Shown here piece by piece: positions 63,470 to 64,000 of a DNA stretch of 64,000 nucleotides (the stretch's first letter is position 1; every line of letters begins with the position of its first letter). The notes beneath the pieces were generated by a model. It did no database searches, had not been told where the DNA came from, and worked only from the letters and a program-made list of their open reading frames with translations. The position numbers and the translations under genes were made by a program. Source of the DNA: Ameyamaea chiangmaiensis (lineage in GTDB: Bacteria > Pseudomonadota > Alphaproteobacteria > Acetobacterales > Acetobacteraceae); the NCBI RefSeq assembly GCF_025995235.1, contig NZ_BAPT01000038.1:62001-126000 (forward strand), read 5' to 3'.

Positions 63470-64000
63470 GGCGGCAGCGGTCGCGCTGCTGCTGGTGACA
63501 GGCGTTGCGATCGATGGCCGTGCCCGGGCTGCCGCAGTGGCCCTGTCGCCTCGGGCGGAACTGGGGAAGGCGTTGTTCCGCGATCCAGTCCTGTCGGCAT
63601 CGGGGCGCATGTCGTGCGCGTCGTGTCATGACCCCGCCAATCACTATGCGCCCAGCAACGATTTCGCAGTGCAGCGCGGGGGGCTAGACGGCCATCTGTC
63701 GGGTGTCCGGGCGGTTCCGACCCTGACCTACAAGGACGAGGTCCCGGATTTTGACATTGCTCTGGAAAATCCTGATGGATCGCAAAGCGCCCCCGGTGGG
63801 GGCCATGACTGGGACGGTCGCAAACCTGATATCGCCGCGCAGTCCCTGGTCCCGCTTCTGCAATCGTTTGAAATGGCGAACAAGGATGCCGCGGAACTCG
63901 TCGACCGTGTCCGGGGGATACCACGCTATCGGGATCGTTTCACGGCGGTTTTCGGTGCCGATATTTTTGGCCGTACGGACAGGGCGTTCGGTGCGATTGG
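63441..64000 (+). CDS. Di-heme cytochrome c peroxidase-like protein, 5' part (cut by window end)
   Basis: Open from ATG 63441 to the end, 186 residues so far. It has a signal peptide (AAAVALLLVTGVAIDGRARA), LGKALFRDPVLSASGRMSCASCHDPANHYAPSND with the first heme-c motif CASCH, AVPTLTYK and a WDGR motif typical of the di-heme cytochrome c peroxidase/MauG family. The ATG lies inside uraH. It could be a periplasmic electron acceptor or peroxidase linked to purine oxidation. The rest is outside the window. Confidence 0.85.
   Translation, partial: MVFRRIGAPEAAAVALLLVTGVAIDGRARAAAVALSPRAELGKALFRDPVLSASGRMSCASCHDPANHYAPSNDFAVQRGGLDGHLSGVRAVPTLTYKDEVPDFDIALENPDGSQSAPGGGHDWDGRKPDIAAQSLVPLLQSFEMANKDAAELVDRVRGIPRYRDRFTAVFGADIFGRTDRAFGAI

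Noticed and set aside
1..64000. tRNA, rRNA, CRISPR array, prophage genes or replication origin
   Set aside because: I saw no cloverleaf-like TTCRANNCC regions outside genes, no regularly spaced repeats, and no integrase, capsid or DnaA-box clusters. Reading by eye could miss a single tRNA.

Overview
The window looks like part of the chromosome of an acetic-acid-bacterium-like alphaproteobacterium (Acetobacteraceae). It is GC-rich and carries an HdaA-type replication regulator, a gluconate 5-dehydrogenase-type reductase, an alginate-export-type porin, an UrcA protein and the linkage ffh-rpsP-rimM-trmD-rplS-leuCDB. The species cannot be named from the sequence alone.

Layout. 1-6256: a tightly overlapping operon with two substrate-binding proteins (the first truncated by the window edge), two Dpp/Opp-type permeases, two small VOC proteins, and between them a fusion of a NACHT/STAND-like P-loop ATPase with a formylglycine-generating-enzyme-like (FGE) domain. 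This is the least understood block and the best candidate for an undescribed system. 6257-7370: a decayed IS5-type transposase and non-coding debris. 7371-10183: a MocR-type regulator divergent from urcA and phzF, with a matching inverted repeat between them. 10212-13467: sugar-acid reductase, outer-membrane porin and a small lipoprotein. 13674-17525: ispH, thrB, rnhA, phoU and a Spy-like periplasmic protein, closed by a clear terminator. 17624-19435: an exported YtcJ-type amidohydrolase.

19683-26539 is core metabolism: the SRP GTPase, ribosomal proteins and RNA maturation factors, then the leucine branch (leuC, leuD, leuB). 26755-27186 is a conserved small gene broken by one amber codon. 27210-34178 on the minus strand: DUF3147, CNNM/CorC, S46 peptidase, AI-2E transporter and ABC-F ATPase. 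34341-39724: ndk, a SulP transporter, a DMT exporter and a TonB-dependent receptor. 39882-47206: purM-purN, divergent hdaA, then ppk, ppx and cdh.

47246-56353 holds a pyrimidine/hydantoin catabolic region: VanX-type dipeptidase, NCS1 permease, class III aminotransferase, N-carbamoyl-amino-acid amidohydrolase and a RutR-like regulator on the minus strand, facing dihydropyrimidinase and a flavoprotein oxidoreductase. No recognisable dihydropyrimidine dehydrogenase is present. 56376-58287 has an unfamiliar alpha/beta-hydrolase-like protein and a cupin. 58534-64000 is a purine (urate/allantoin) catabolic operon: AtzG/HpxX-like, AtzE/HpxY-like amidase, a GGT-family HpxW-like hydrolase, PuuE allantoinase, UraD, UraH and the start of a di-heme cytochrome c peroxidase-like protein. 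Together the last 17 kb would let the cell import nucleobases and related ureides and release their nitrogen.

I found no tRNA, rRNA or CRISPR array.
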